A stretch of DNA of 15,804 nt from Pigoraptor vietnamica. Its lineage: Eukaryota; Opisthokonta; Filasterea. Of the stretch, positions 1 to 8,163 are shown piece after piece. The notes under the pieces are model-generated. The model saw only the letters and a program-made list of their open reading frames with translations, made no database searches and was not told the origin of the DNA. The position numbers were made by a program, and so were the translations under genes. The first letter of the stretch is position 1. Every line of letters starts with the position of its first letter. The DNA lies in NCBI GenBank assembly GCA_943704525.1, contig CALSCQ010000292.1, positions 1-15,804 of the forward strand, given 5' to 3'.

Positions 1-741
1 CCCCCGACCACCCACCGCAGCCACGTCCCTCCGCTTTGCGAGTGCGTAGATGCGCCTGAAGTCGCCGGGCGAGATGCCCGAGTGCTTGAAGCAGGCCTCG
101 TACACCTCCTCTGCCTCGCTGTCCGGCAGCGCAGTGTCGAAGCGGTCCCGCGTGAGGATGGTCAGCTGCGTCACGTTGATCGCCGTGAACACGACGCCCC
201 ACGAGAGGCCGACCCAGTTGGGCGTGAGCGGGCCAAAGTAGTTGAAGATGAAGAACGCGAACGACGAGAAGAGCGAGAGCATGCGGAGGTGCATCATGTC
301 TACCACCGCCAGCGAACACGCCGACGCCGTGAACCCAATGTGCCCAAACAAGCGGCCCAAGAAGTGCTTCCGCTCCGCCGGCGACATGCTGTGCCAAAAC
401 GCCCTCAGGCGCCCGAACGGTCCACGCGCCGCAGATGTGGCGCTGCCCGCACCGGCAGCAGCACCGGCCGCAGCACTCGCACCCGTGGCACTGCCAGCCG
501 CAGCACCGGCCGCCCGGGACTGTGCCGCCCCCGCGCTGGAGTTGCCCGCCGCGCCAGAGCACGCACGTGCAAATGCGGTACGAAGCGCACGTAATAGCGA
601 AACATGCTGCCGTGATTGAGTCGACTCTGCGCCCGTGTGGGTTCGAAAGTGGCACCGCGGGACGGTGTGTCGTGGGATAGGCAATACGGTCCCATGCGAG
701 CGCACGTGACTGCCGAGGGTGTGGAGTCGTCCAAAACCCAT
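1..741 (-). CDS. Popeye-like / cyclic-nucleotide-binding-type membrane protein, N-terminal part (runs off the left edge)
   Basis: The minus-strand frame is open from an ATG at 741 to base 1, giving 247 residues with no stop, so the C-terminus lies outside the window. Residues 1-60 are basic and may be untranslated leader. Residues 60-105 are an Ala/Gly/Ser low-complexity stretch. Residues 127-196 hold about three hydrophobic segments (around 133-149, 154-169 and 177-196), followed by a charged helix containing EAEEVYEACFKHSGISPGDF. The order of three close membrane spans, an LR pair entering span two, a W-x-x-x-F-x-x-x-N pattern in span three, then an acidic 'E-x-x-Y-x-x-x-F' helix, is what I know from Popeye-domain proteins and related protist proteins, in which a cyclic-nucleotide-binding domain follows. 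That domain would lie beyond base 1 and is not seen. An alternative start is the ATG at 387 (MSPAERK), which keeps all the membrane segments. The family call is by motif resemblance only. Confidence 0.55.
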   Translation of the reverse strand, partial: MGFGRLHTLGSHVRSHGTVLPIPRHTVPRCHFRTHTGAESTQSRQHVSLLRALRTAFARACSGAAGNSSAGAAQSRAAGAAAGSATGASAAAGAAAGAGSATSAARGPFGRLRAFWHSMSPAERKHFLGRLFGHIGFTASACSLAVVDMMHLRMLSLFSSFAFFIFNYFGPLTPNWVGLSWGVVFTAINVTQLTILTRDRFDTALPDSEAEEVYEACFKHSGISPGDFRRIYALAKRRDVAAVGGRG

Positions 742-898
742 TGTGGCGCGGGACGTGAGCGCAACGGCGCGAATGCAAAGGGCCGTCCTTTGCACTGGGA
801 GGGTGAAGTACAGATGGGTCACATGTAACCCCAGACATTCACGACAAGAAACGTACAGATGCGCGCAATCTCAAGAGTACACCACGCACACGTTCCGC
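742..898. other. Non-coding spacer between the Popeye-like gene and the CA-rich satellite
   Basis: No supported gene. This is the upstream region of the minus-strand Popeye-like gene, so it should contain that gene's promoter. I see no recognisable TATA box or other motif. Confidence 0.4.
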
Positions 899-1137
899 AC
901 CCACACACATACACACACACACACACACAAACCACACAACACACACACACACACAACAGACACACACCATGCCACACCACAACACACACACACACATACA
1001 TACACACACACACACAACAAACACACACACTCACACACACACACACACACACACAACAGACACACAGGACACACACAGACACACACACACACACACCATA
1101 CCACACCACAACACACACCATACCACACCACAACACA
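899..1137. repeat. CA-rich microsatellite with an embedded 20-22 base minisatellite
   Basis: About 240 bases almost wholly made of CA dinucleotides on the plus strand, with scattered AT, CC and GA interruptions. Within it the longer word ACACACCATRCCACACCACA occurs near 962-982 and twice in tandem near 1091-1132, so the tract is partly a compound minisatellite. Open frames on both strands here encode only His/Thr or Val/Cys runs and are not genes. Confidence 0.95.
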
Positions 1138-1525
1138 CTTAAACGCGAGCCAGCGATGCGGTACAACCCACTGGCCAAGGCTCCTAAGGCTATGGGCATG
1201 GTCGCTCTGAGGACGTGAGGCACGGGTGGCACTTGTTGCGCGTGTCCTTGTTTTAACTTGGTGCCGGGTTTGGCGTGTGGCTTTTTACGGATCACGTGCG
1301 CGCCAAACTCCCACCGTGCATTGCACTGATGTGAAGCATGCCTCAGTTGGCGTGGTGCGGACATTTTGGTTTGGTCTGTGCCTGACATCCAACTCGCTCA
1401 GTCGTCGTTCCTCGGTTGGACAGTGCCTTGCAGCAGCTGACCCATGCGGGTGCCGGCCTCTACGCGTGGGCCGCGGCAGGGTGTGGAACTGACAGACACA
1501 CAGTGTGCGGCACACGGCAAGTGCA
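1138..1525. other. Non-coding spacer downstream of URM1
   Basis: No supported gene on either strand. It follows the 3' end of the minus-strand URM1 gene and should contain its 3' untranslated region. I see no clear polyadenylation hexamer. Confidence 0.4.
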
Positions 1526-2134
1526 TTAGCCGCCGTGGAGCGTCGATATGAACACGACCGTGTCGCCGTCCCGCAGTTCGCAGGCGAGTTCGCCGAGCAG
1601 CTCCCAGTCCGTGTCGTTCACAAGCACCAGAATGCCTGGTCGTCTGCGCTCATGGGTCCGTGTCAGTGGGCTGTGCCGCAGCCAATTGATGTCCACCGCA
1701 CAGCAAGGGAGAGTCAAAATAAGGTCGCTCATGCCAAACACATTACGACCGCTCATAGAGCACCGACGCACAGCGGCGCACGAAGTGCAGTAACGCCCAC
1801 CAACAGGCGCAGTGCACACACCCACACACCCACATGGTGTCCCCCTGGAGAAAGAGCTCCGGCCGTTCCTTCACCATAGCGTCCCTCATGTGCGCAAGAA
1901 GATCCCCCACGGTCCACGAACGCGTGCTGTCGAGCGTGACTTCGCGCCGCTTGTCGCCGCCAAAGAGGGCCTCGACACCGCCCCTGTCGCGTGAGAAAGG
2001 GTCGTTGAGCTGATGAGGAGCGCCGGAGTGTGCCCAGGCGCACTAAGCACCACAGCGCACTAGAAGCACCACACTGTTTGCCGTTATGCAGTGTGAGCCA
2101 GTAACACGCACCCGAATTCGATCTTCAACCGCAT
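1526..2134 (-). CDS. URM1: Urm1, ubiquitin-related modifier / sulfur carrier (three exons)
   Basis: Urm1 is a ubiquitin-fold protein. Its C-terminal Gly-Gly is adenylated and thiocarboxylated by the E1-like enzyme Uba4/MOCS3. It then donates sulfur for 2-thiolation of wobble uridine in Lys, Glu and Gln tRNAs in the cytosol, and can also be conjugated to proteins. Exons on the minus strand are 2134-2112 (23 bases, MRLKIEF), 1983-1834 and 1643-1526. They join in phase to 291 bases, 96 aa plus stop, close to the usual 99-101 aa. Family hallmarks are visible: EFGGGVEALF near the start, [11 protein letters not shown] in the middle, [19 protein letters not shown], and the terminal FISTLHGG directly before the stop. 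The first exon was chosen because it supplies the N-terminal strand and a good donor, and makes 'EFGGG' across the junction. All functional residues appear intact. It is divergent from the esterase-like gene starting at 2329. Confidence 0.96.
1644..1833 (-). other. URM1: Intron 2 of URM1
   Basis: 190-base intron on the minus strand with donor GTGGGT at 1833 and acceptor GCGCAG ending at 1644. A CACTGAC branch-point-like word (plus strand 1662-1668) puts its A 19 bases before the acceptor. Removing it joins GDT to RPGILVL through a split Ile codon, exactly as expected for Urm1. Confidence 0.9.
1984..2111 (-). other. URM1: Intron 1 of URM1
   Basis: 128-base intron with donor GTGCGT at 2111 and a pyrimidine-rich acceptor ending in ACGCGACAG at 1984. 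It follows a 23-base first coding exon. Without it the second-exon frame meets an in-frame TAG upstream and has no usable start. With it the reading frame runs from ATG through the conserved EFGGG. Confidence 0.85.
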
Positions 2135-2328
2135 GTTGTTGGCGCGTCCGTCGCGTGCGCACTGCCGCTTGGGCAATTGGCGGGCCGTTTCAGGCAGGGG
2201 CATTATTAGTGTCCCTGGTTTCAGGCACACGTCGATTCGTGTGCGTCACGTGCCCGATGGTAACCGACTCAGTGCAACCACAAGTGAACGACAGTCACCC
2301 ACATTTACACAAACGACGCGCGCACGCC
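2135..2328. promoter_or_regulatory. Divergent promoter region between URM1 and the PC-esterase-like gene
   Basis: 194 bases separate the URM1 ATG (minus, 2134) from the preferred ATG of the esterase-like gene (plus, 2329). Both 5' untranslated regions and any core promoters must lie here or overlap the genes. I see no TATA box. Calling it a shared bidirectional promoter is inference from gene orientation only. Confidence 0.5.
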
Positions 2329-4316
2329 ATGCCCACGCGCCATAGTGCCGGCGTGCTGTCGCGTGCCTGCGCGGTGCAGGCGCTGCTACTTGCCGCTGCG
2401 TGCGCCGTCCTCACTCTCCGTGCTGTCGTCGACTTGGCCGTCCCGCGCATCATTCCCCCGGTGGGCTGCCAAATATACCCCCTCGTCACGAGCTACGCGA
2501 ACGCAACCGCCCTCGACGAGGCTTACACGGGGAACCCGAGAGGGCGCGTGGTACTGCCCCTCGATGGCACGCGGTGGCCCGGCGCACTTCTAAGCGCAGA
2601 CGCGTCGGCTGTCGGCGTCGAGGAGCCGTCCTACGTTGTGGACAGAGATGCGCTGTGGCGCTGTGCCCCGACGGCGTCCGACGCCATGCGATTGCATGGC
2701 AGCGCGTGTCGAAACAGCAGCGGGCTTGAGATATCGCTGGTGCGCGCGGCGTTTTCGACAGCCGATGCGACGGTGTGGGAGGTGACCGTGAGCGTGCGCG
2801 TGCCGAGCGTGCAATCGCAGCCGCTTTCCGGCTTCCTGTTGCGCGGGGAGCTCCTCTGCGTAAACTGCGTGCCTTCGGCGAAGGGGCGCGGTCGGCATCC
2901 CATCCACGTGATTGCGTATTCCCACGACAACTGCGACGGCACCTACGAGTTTGGGTTTGAGGGGCTCGTCGCACTCGCGACCGATCAGCAGTGGGCGCTG
3001 AAGGTCCGCGTGGACTTTGCGAACTTTGAGCACTACACGACGACCGCGCGGCTGTGCATGCGGTCGCTGCCCGGGGTCCTTCCCCTCATACCCGACGGTC
3101 CGGACGGCACGCGCGGGTGCGGCGCCATTCGCACGATGGAGTACACCGTGCTGGACCACGTGCACTTCGGCGACCTCACGCCCGTCGCCGCAAGCCCTGC
3201 TGCCATCGCATCGCTACCTGTGTGTGGCGCAGGGGCGGACAACATGCCCAGCGGCCGGTGGCTCGTGCGGTCGCACGCATATGACGTTGCGCCCGATCGT
3301 TCGCTCTGCCGCGCCGGGCAGCAACGTCCCGACGCCGGGCGCCTTTGGACCGTGGAGGACTACGTGTGGTGCCCCTACGCGTGCCGACTGTGGTACTACA
3401 GTGCGGCGGATGTGGCGCAGTGCTTCGCGCGGAAGGGCATACGCAAGGTGCTCTTTGCCGGCGATTCGCGCACGCGGAACCTCTTTCACGACGCGGGCGC
3501 CCGCGCGCTGTTCCGAGGGGAGCCGCTCCCGCGCGAACTTTTCCACTGCCCCGTGGGCGGGTCGTGCTTCACCTTCGATGCGTATGCCGCGACATTCGAC
3601 GCCTATTTCACGTGGGGCTTCTTTGAGCAGCGGGCGGCGCCCTGCATCCCGCCCGCGTGCGAACACGAGCGCCTCGACCCCTCCGTGTACTTTGAGCGCC
3701 GGCTGCGCGGTTATGACGGCGGCATGCAGGCGTTTGAGCGACAGCTTGCGCAAGGGTACGACGTCCTTGTCTTTGGCGAGGGCATGCACGTGATACAGGT
3801 GGGCTGGACGGGCGCCTGTGTGCGGTGACTGCAGCAACACGTCTTGCCGTTTGCAGCCGTTCTTTGCTCCTGTTTGTGCATAGTGACACTCACAATGGGC
3901 ACGCTGGCACTGACCTCTTAGCGATCGCTTTTCAGCCGTTCTTCACCGACGATGACGTGGAGCTCCTCGTGCGGACCGCGCTGGACGTGGCACGGAGGAG
4001 CCCGCGTCCGCCTCGCGTGATCGTGTTCCACACGACGCCCGCCGTCGTCGACATTGGCAGCGCAACCCGAGAAATAACACGCGCGGCCACTCTCAACCGC
4101 CGCGCCGTCGCCGCGCTGCGACGGGATTACCCGGAGCTCCTGGTGCTCGACATGCTCGCGATGACGGCGACGCGCGGAGACCGCTTCTTTGACGCTATGC
4201 ACTACTTTCCAAGCGAACCGCCCAAGCAGGACCCCGAGGCCCACGAACTGCTGGTCGGGAGCGAGATGAACCTCGCGCTCCTGAACCTCTTGTGCAACGA
4301 TGCCCTTGCAAGGTGA
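2329..4316 (+). CDS. Membrane-anchored SGNH/PC-esterase (NXPE/CAS1-like) family protein, two exons
   Basis: Exons 2329-3798 and 3936-4316 join in phase to 616 aa. The start at 2329 is preferred because it places a hydrophobic signal-anchor (about residues 13-37) at the N-terminus, and because the in-frame ATG at 2086 would overlap URM1. A cysteine-rich ectodomain follows. At residues about 335-380, W-x-x-x-x-YVWCPYAC and a CFARKGIRKV segment lead to FAGDSRTRN, the block I 'GDS' motif (Ser380). GEGMH near the exon junction resembles the next conserved block. Exon 2 ends with DAMHY, giving the D-x-x-H pair (Asp576, His579). These fit the PC-esterase/NXPE/CAS1 branch of SGNH hydrolases, which add or remove O-acetyl groups on glycans in the secretory pathway. 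The substrate cannot be inferred. The catalytic Ser, Asp and His all appear present. Confidence 0.8.
3799..3935 (+). other. Phase-0 intron in the PC-esterase-like gene
   Basis: 137-base intron: donor CAG/GTGGGC at 3799, branch-like CACTGAC at 3908-3914 (A 22 bases before the acceptor), and acceptor CGCTTTTCAG ending at 3935. It contains in-frame stops and separates the two halves of the catalytic domain. Removal joins GMHVIQ to PFFTDDD in one frame. Confidence 0.88.
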
Positions 4317-4912
4317 ATACAAGTTGTCTGCGAAAGTCGACTCGACTCCAATGACTCGGTAGTGCGTCCCGACAGAGTTGCTGACAACTGGCAGGCCAAT
4401 TAATGATGCGGACACGTTCGCACAATATCTGCCAGCCGGCGCCAGTGATGATCGCCACGCTACCGGTCTGCGCGCCCGGCTTTGAGCGCTGACGGCGCCG
4501 TGTTTGTTTTTAGTGAGACGGGGAATTCGGTGACAGTCGGTGGCGCTGCGCAGAACGGACATGCTCAATTAAGCAACCGACGGTTAATCGAGACACAGTA
4601 TATCTGACCATTATCAGCGCCCTTAACGAAACGCCTGACTGTCTCGGTGTACTAAAAAAAGGGGAAATGTGAAGGCACGAAATGCACACCAGGCAAGATT
4701 CGAATTACACCGTTCGTTCATTCACGCGGTTGTGAAAATATCCTCGATCGCATCACGGCCGCCGCCGACCGCCCCTTCGGAACGATATCCACTAAGACCA
4801 TACAGCCGCCCGGCAGCACACGGCCCGCACGGCACGCGGCTTTCACCGTCCAACGCAATGAGTGACGACTGATGCCGCCGGTGGAGCCTCAGTCTCCCCG
4901 CCCACGGGCCGG
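4317..4912. other. Non-coding region between convergent gene ends
   Basis: About 600 bases between the stop of the plus-strand esterase-like gene and the stop of the minus-strand cupredoxin gene. I see no coding signal or repeat beyond a short A-run near 4653-4659. It should contain both 3' untranslated regions. Confidence 0.5.
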
Positions 4913-5959
4913 TTAGGCCGTCGACCACACCGCGCGCATTTCCCAGGGGCTGAATGCCGAGGGCGCCGAGATCAGATACCGCACAAGTATTCCGGCCTGG
5001 TTCGGGCTCGCCTGCAGAAAGCTGTTGACCCACACCGTCAGCGCACTCGACGGCGAACCGTACGTTGCGTTCAGCAAGGAAAACGGAATGTCCTTCAGGG
5101 CGGAATTCGCGGCGCTGCCTGCCGGCGCCGACGCATTAACCGTCTGAAGAGTCGTGCTGAACGGGATGCACAGGAGGGCCTCTGCCGTACAGATGTAGAA
5201 ACGATGATTCGGATCGTCGTTAAAGACGGCTGTCCTAGCCTTGAGAATGACCGAAGGCGGGAGAGTGGGCTGTGCACGAGCGGACGCCGAGCTGGCGGAC
5301 GCGTAGCTGTAGTGCGATGCCGAGCTTGCGCGCGCAGCGGAGCTTACGAATGCGGCGGAGCTCTCGGCGCGCGCGGATGCCAAGCTGGCGGACGCGTAGG
5401 CGGCGCTCACGGCCGACGCAGAACTGGCGCTTGCCAGGTCCATGGAGGACGAGCTTGTCGGGTCGGAGCCCCCCCCATTAACGACGACGACGCCTCGCTG
5501 TCCAAGACTGCAGTGGGGCTGCGAGAGGGTCCCAAAGGTGCGGATCGCATCGGTCAGTCAAGTGCCATCCGAAACTGCGGCAATACAGTCTGCAGTACAA
5601 TAGCAGTCCGGCTCAAGTTAATTAATTGGCTCACCGTGCACACGTAGTAGAACGTCCCCGCGGTTGTGAAGGTGTGGCTGTACGTAGCGGCAACGTTGAG
5701 AAGCGTCGACGCAAACCCCCCGGATAGCGCCGGCCGTGCACGAACCCGAGCTGCCGACTTGGACGACGTTGTGGTTGTTCCCGCCCCACGTCCACAGCAC
5801 GGTGTCGCCAACGTTGATGGTGACCGAATTCGGCGAGAACTGAAATGCTCCGCTAGGCGAAACCGTTACGGCGACATCAGCGCAGGAAACCATGGAAAAC
5901 GTCAGCGCGCCGACGACACCGCACATTAGTAGTGCCCGCCGGCACGAAGGGGACGGCAT
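4913..5959 (-). CDS. Secreted cupredoxin (blue-copper) domain protein with Ala/Ser linker; one frame break
   Basis: Exons on the minus strand are 5959-5635 and 5518-4913. Residues 1-27 form a signal peptide (ALLMCGVVGALTFSMVSCA). The copper domain follows: FSPNSVTINVGDTVLWTWGGNNHNVVQV supplies the first His (His63), and YSHTFTTAGTFYYVCT spliced to PHCSLGQRGVVVVN supplies Cys, His and probably a Gln axial ligand in place of the usual Met, as in stellacyanins. An Ala/Ser-rich linker (about 5310-5450) and a C-terminal domain of about 115 residues that I do not recognise complete it. Exon 1 is 325 bases. One base too many lies at or near the C6 run (plus 5716-5721), where the frame shifts inside the copper domain. 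Without it the protein would be about 309 aa. Because the splice sites, ligands and downstream frame are all preserved, a homopolymer sequencing error is likely; recent inactivation is the alternative. The likely role is extracellular or vesicular electron transfer or copper binding. Confidence 0.78.
5310..5450 (-). repeat. Degenerate Ala/Ser-coding repeat in the cupredoxin gene linker
   Basis: On the minus strand this segment encodes repeated words such as YASASLASARA and YASASSASARA. The DNA shows matching imperfect repeats (for example GCTGGCGGACGCGTAG near 5290-5307 and 5384-5400). It is a low-complexity spacer between two folded domains. Confidence 0.7.
5519..5634 (-). other. Intron in the cupredoxin gene
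   Basis: 116-base phase-0 intron: donor GTGAGC at 5634, branch-like GACTGAC (plus 5553-5559, A 35 bases from the acceptor), and acceptor CTCTCGCAG ending at 5519. Removal brings the Cys of FYYVCT next to PHCSLGQ and so completes the copper site. Confidence 0.85.
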
Positions 5960-6590
5960 ATCCCTGAATTTAGATTACGGCGGGCTAATAAACTGCATTA
6001 CTCCGGGCGTTTGTGTGATCTGAAACTCAGCAGTGACAAGACGCTCGGCAAGTAAGACTGAAAACTGTTGGAGCCACTGCTGGCCCGGACCGCCCGGCTC
6101 CGAGGGTATGGCTGCGGGCAAAGAAAAGCTTTTTATGGAGTGTGAAAGTCGTAAATGGCAATAGTGGGATGGACCTTGCCGCATTAGTCTTTTTTGGGCT
6201 TTTCTTTCTTTCTCGCAAGCCACTTTCCTTTTATGGTTGTCACACGATCCTCCACTGATAATGCCCGCCGGACTCAGTGCCGGATCAGCCATGATCAGAT
6301 GGCGGTGGCCTCGTTTTTGCCGGAAGCACCCGACGCCATTTTGACGCAATGCCCGATCACTGTATTCATTCATCGGCGTCATCGCTGCCGGCTGTCTTTG
6401 TGGATTGCATCGTGTCGCCGCACAGAAACCTCGCACAACTGACGGACCGGCGGATCAGCCCGGACTGCCACGGCTGCTGCGACCATGTCCGGGCCGGATC
6501 AGCGGTCGGCGGCGGGCCGCCGGTTCCGGCGGAGTTCGGACTGAGTGTGCCGGTGCTGGTCAGTGTCCGTCAGTTGTGCCGGCGGCATGT

Positions 6591-6604
6591 ACATGCATGC
6601 ATGT
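6591..6604. repeat. Perfect 14-base palindrome ACATGCATGCATGT
   Basis: The sequence equals its own reverse complement and contains two overlapping ATGCAT cores. It could be a dimeric factor site or simply a short purine-pyrimidine alternating tract. No function is shown. Confidence 0.6.
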
Positions 6605-6642
6605 GCCGATGCGTGCGTGGTGTCTGTCCGCCGGCGTGTGCG

Positions 6643-6659
6643 TTTTTTTTTTTTTTCAG
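6643..6659 (+). other. T14-CAG tract, possible 3' splice site or reverse-strand poly(A) remnant
   Basis: Fourteen Ts followed by CAG is an ideal pyrimidine tract plus acceptor for a 5' untranslated exon of the plus-strand giant gene. Read on the other strand, it could be the poly(A) tail of an old retroposed sequence. I cannot tell which from sequence alone. Confidence 0.3.
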
Positions 6660-8163
6660 TCCAGTGCCCAGGTGTGAGTGCTGAATGAGTTGAGCGAGTC
6701 AGAGTCAGAGTGATCATCGGCCGAGTGAGCAGTGCCGCGCCGGCGCACGCCGTGCCGGCCGGTGTGTTACGGTGTCTCGGCGCAGCAGTCGGTCGCCGGA
6801 CTGGACTGGCTGTCTCAGAGGCCTTTGCTGTGGGATGTACAATGCGTGCGAGTGCCTGCCTTGTGAACGCTATGGGGAGAATCTCTGCAATTTGCTTCAC
6901 TGACTGCAGTGGTTCAACGACTGCAACTGCGAGTGGGATTCATTTACCGGGCAGCGCTTGCCGTCCAGGCCAGTTAATAACCCGGAAAATTATAGCTCAA
7001 TGCAGTTATTTATTTCAGCCCACAATTATTCAGTTCCAAGAAAAAAGACGCAGTAGAAGACACTTGACCCCTGTAATGTCCGCACCGTGCTGACGGACCC
7101 ACGCAACTGGCGATCCGACGGATGCCTTACTCAATTTATTTTTCAAAGTTGATACGCGCGCTGCGACCACCCGCACACTGCAAACTGACGCCGGACGACA
7201 AGCAACAACCCACCTACAATAAGGAAAAAAGCAGACTCGCACGTACGCCGACACGGCAATCGCATACACCAGATCTAACACTGACAAGAGACAAACACTG
7301 CATACAATCAAAAGAAAAGCTGCCGGACTGTGCACGGCACGCCGCCCGGACCGCTGACGCGCCCAGACCGGCCAGTACAACATCCGTGAACTCAAGGCGC
7401 CCCACCGGTTACCATCCACGTGATCGCCGGCGACCAGTCGTCCGGTCTTTGCCTTATTTGGAACCCGGCTAAGGGGTGTGGCTGTGCTACGTGGCACTGG
7501 CCAGATACTGCGTCAGTATCGTGCGCGTTTAGTGGCCGGCGCGGGTTGGGGACGCGGCGCTCCTGTGCTTTGCGTAGATGTGCCAGTGCCAGTCGGCCTG
7601 ATCAGTGCGCTTCGCATCTTGTGATTTCCTGTCAGTGACCGGACAGTTGCAGTGGACCGCCGGCTGACTGAGCCAGCAGTTCGGCTCGGACGGCGGCAGC
7701 TCTTCAGCAAAGCGCTCACAGTTGGCCAGTCCGGGAACCACGCTGAGATTGCGAAGAGTTGGTCACGTCAATCGACTGTCTCGGCGAAGGAGGCAGGTCG
7801 ATCAGTGTGCGGACGGCTACAGTCGGCGGCGGGGTACTCCCGTCAGTGTACCCGGCTGGTCGACCGCGTCAGTGCCAGCCGCGTTCCGTCGGGCGGTTAC
7901 CCGATTGTCCGGCCACCGATTGCCTCTTTTGGTAGCCGCGGATGACCAAGGGCGCGTGGCCGGTGTAAAGTCGGAGTAAATTCTTGCGGAAGTCCGTTGT
8001 CAAGACACGCATCAGTTGCCCCGGAGCCCCCACGGTACGTATGAACTGACGCCCGTCAGACGCGAGAGTTCTCCTGGGGTTGCATGCTACGGGGTTGTCG
8101 AACCGGATCTTCTCGGCGTCGATTGCAGCAATTTAATATTTGTTTTCGAACTTAGTGGCTTCG

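Larger units (their letters stand above)
5960..8163. other. Gene-poor 2.2 kb region with CCGG-rich sequence
   Basis: It lies between divergent genes (cupredoxin on minus, giant receptor on plus). Possible frames here are short, show no recognisable domain and have irregular composition, so I call no gene. By eye CCGG occurs about 40 times, roughly three times the chance expectation at this base composition. CGGATCAGC recurs near 6281, 6451 and 6495. A T14 run followed by CAG (6643-6659) and a 14-base palindrome (6591-6604) are also present. Promoters and 5' leaders of both flanking genes must lie here. It could also be an old, unrecognised non-autonomous element. Confidence 0.5.

Noticed and set aside
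82-619. Two plus-strand open frames of 125-170 codons
   Set aside because: They lie antisense to the Popeye-like gene. Their Arg-rich or Ala/Pro-rich translations are what GC-rich antisense codons give, whereas the minus strand shows membrane segments and a recognisable motif order.
639-660. GGTTCGAA word resembling a tRNA B box
   Set aside because: The flanking bases do not form a T stem, and no acceptor or anticodon stem can be built around it.
2086-2328. N-terminal extension of the esterase-like gene from an upstream in-frame ATG
   Set aside because: It would overlap the URM1 first exon, has no protein-like features, and would bury the signal-anchor about 90 residues inside the protein.
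3214-3840. Long minus-strand frame of about 208 codons
   Set aside because: It is antisense to the catalytic domain of the esterase-like gene and shows no domain. It is a codon-bias shadow.
4862-5647. Plus-strand frame of about 261 codons
   Set aside because: It is antisense to the cupredoxin exon 2, rich in Arg/Gly, and crosses the intron. The minus strand carries the copper ligands.
7030-7497. Minus-strand frame of about 155 codons in the gene-poor region
   Set aside because: Composition is irregular, with no motif or start context and no continuation across plausible splice sites.
8140-8163. Upstream extension of the giant gene from a TTG codon
   Set aside because: A eukaryotic start is expected at ATG. 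The ATG at 8164 directly begins the signal peptide.
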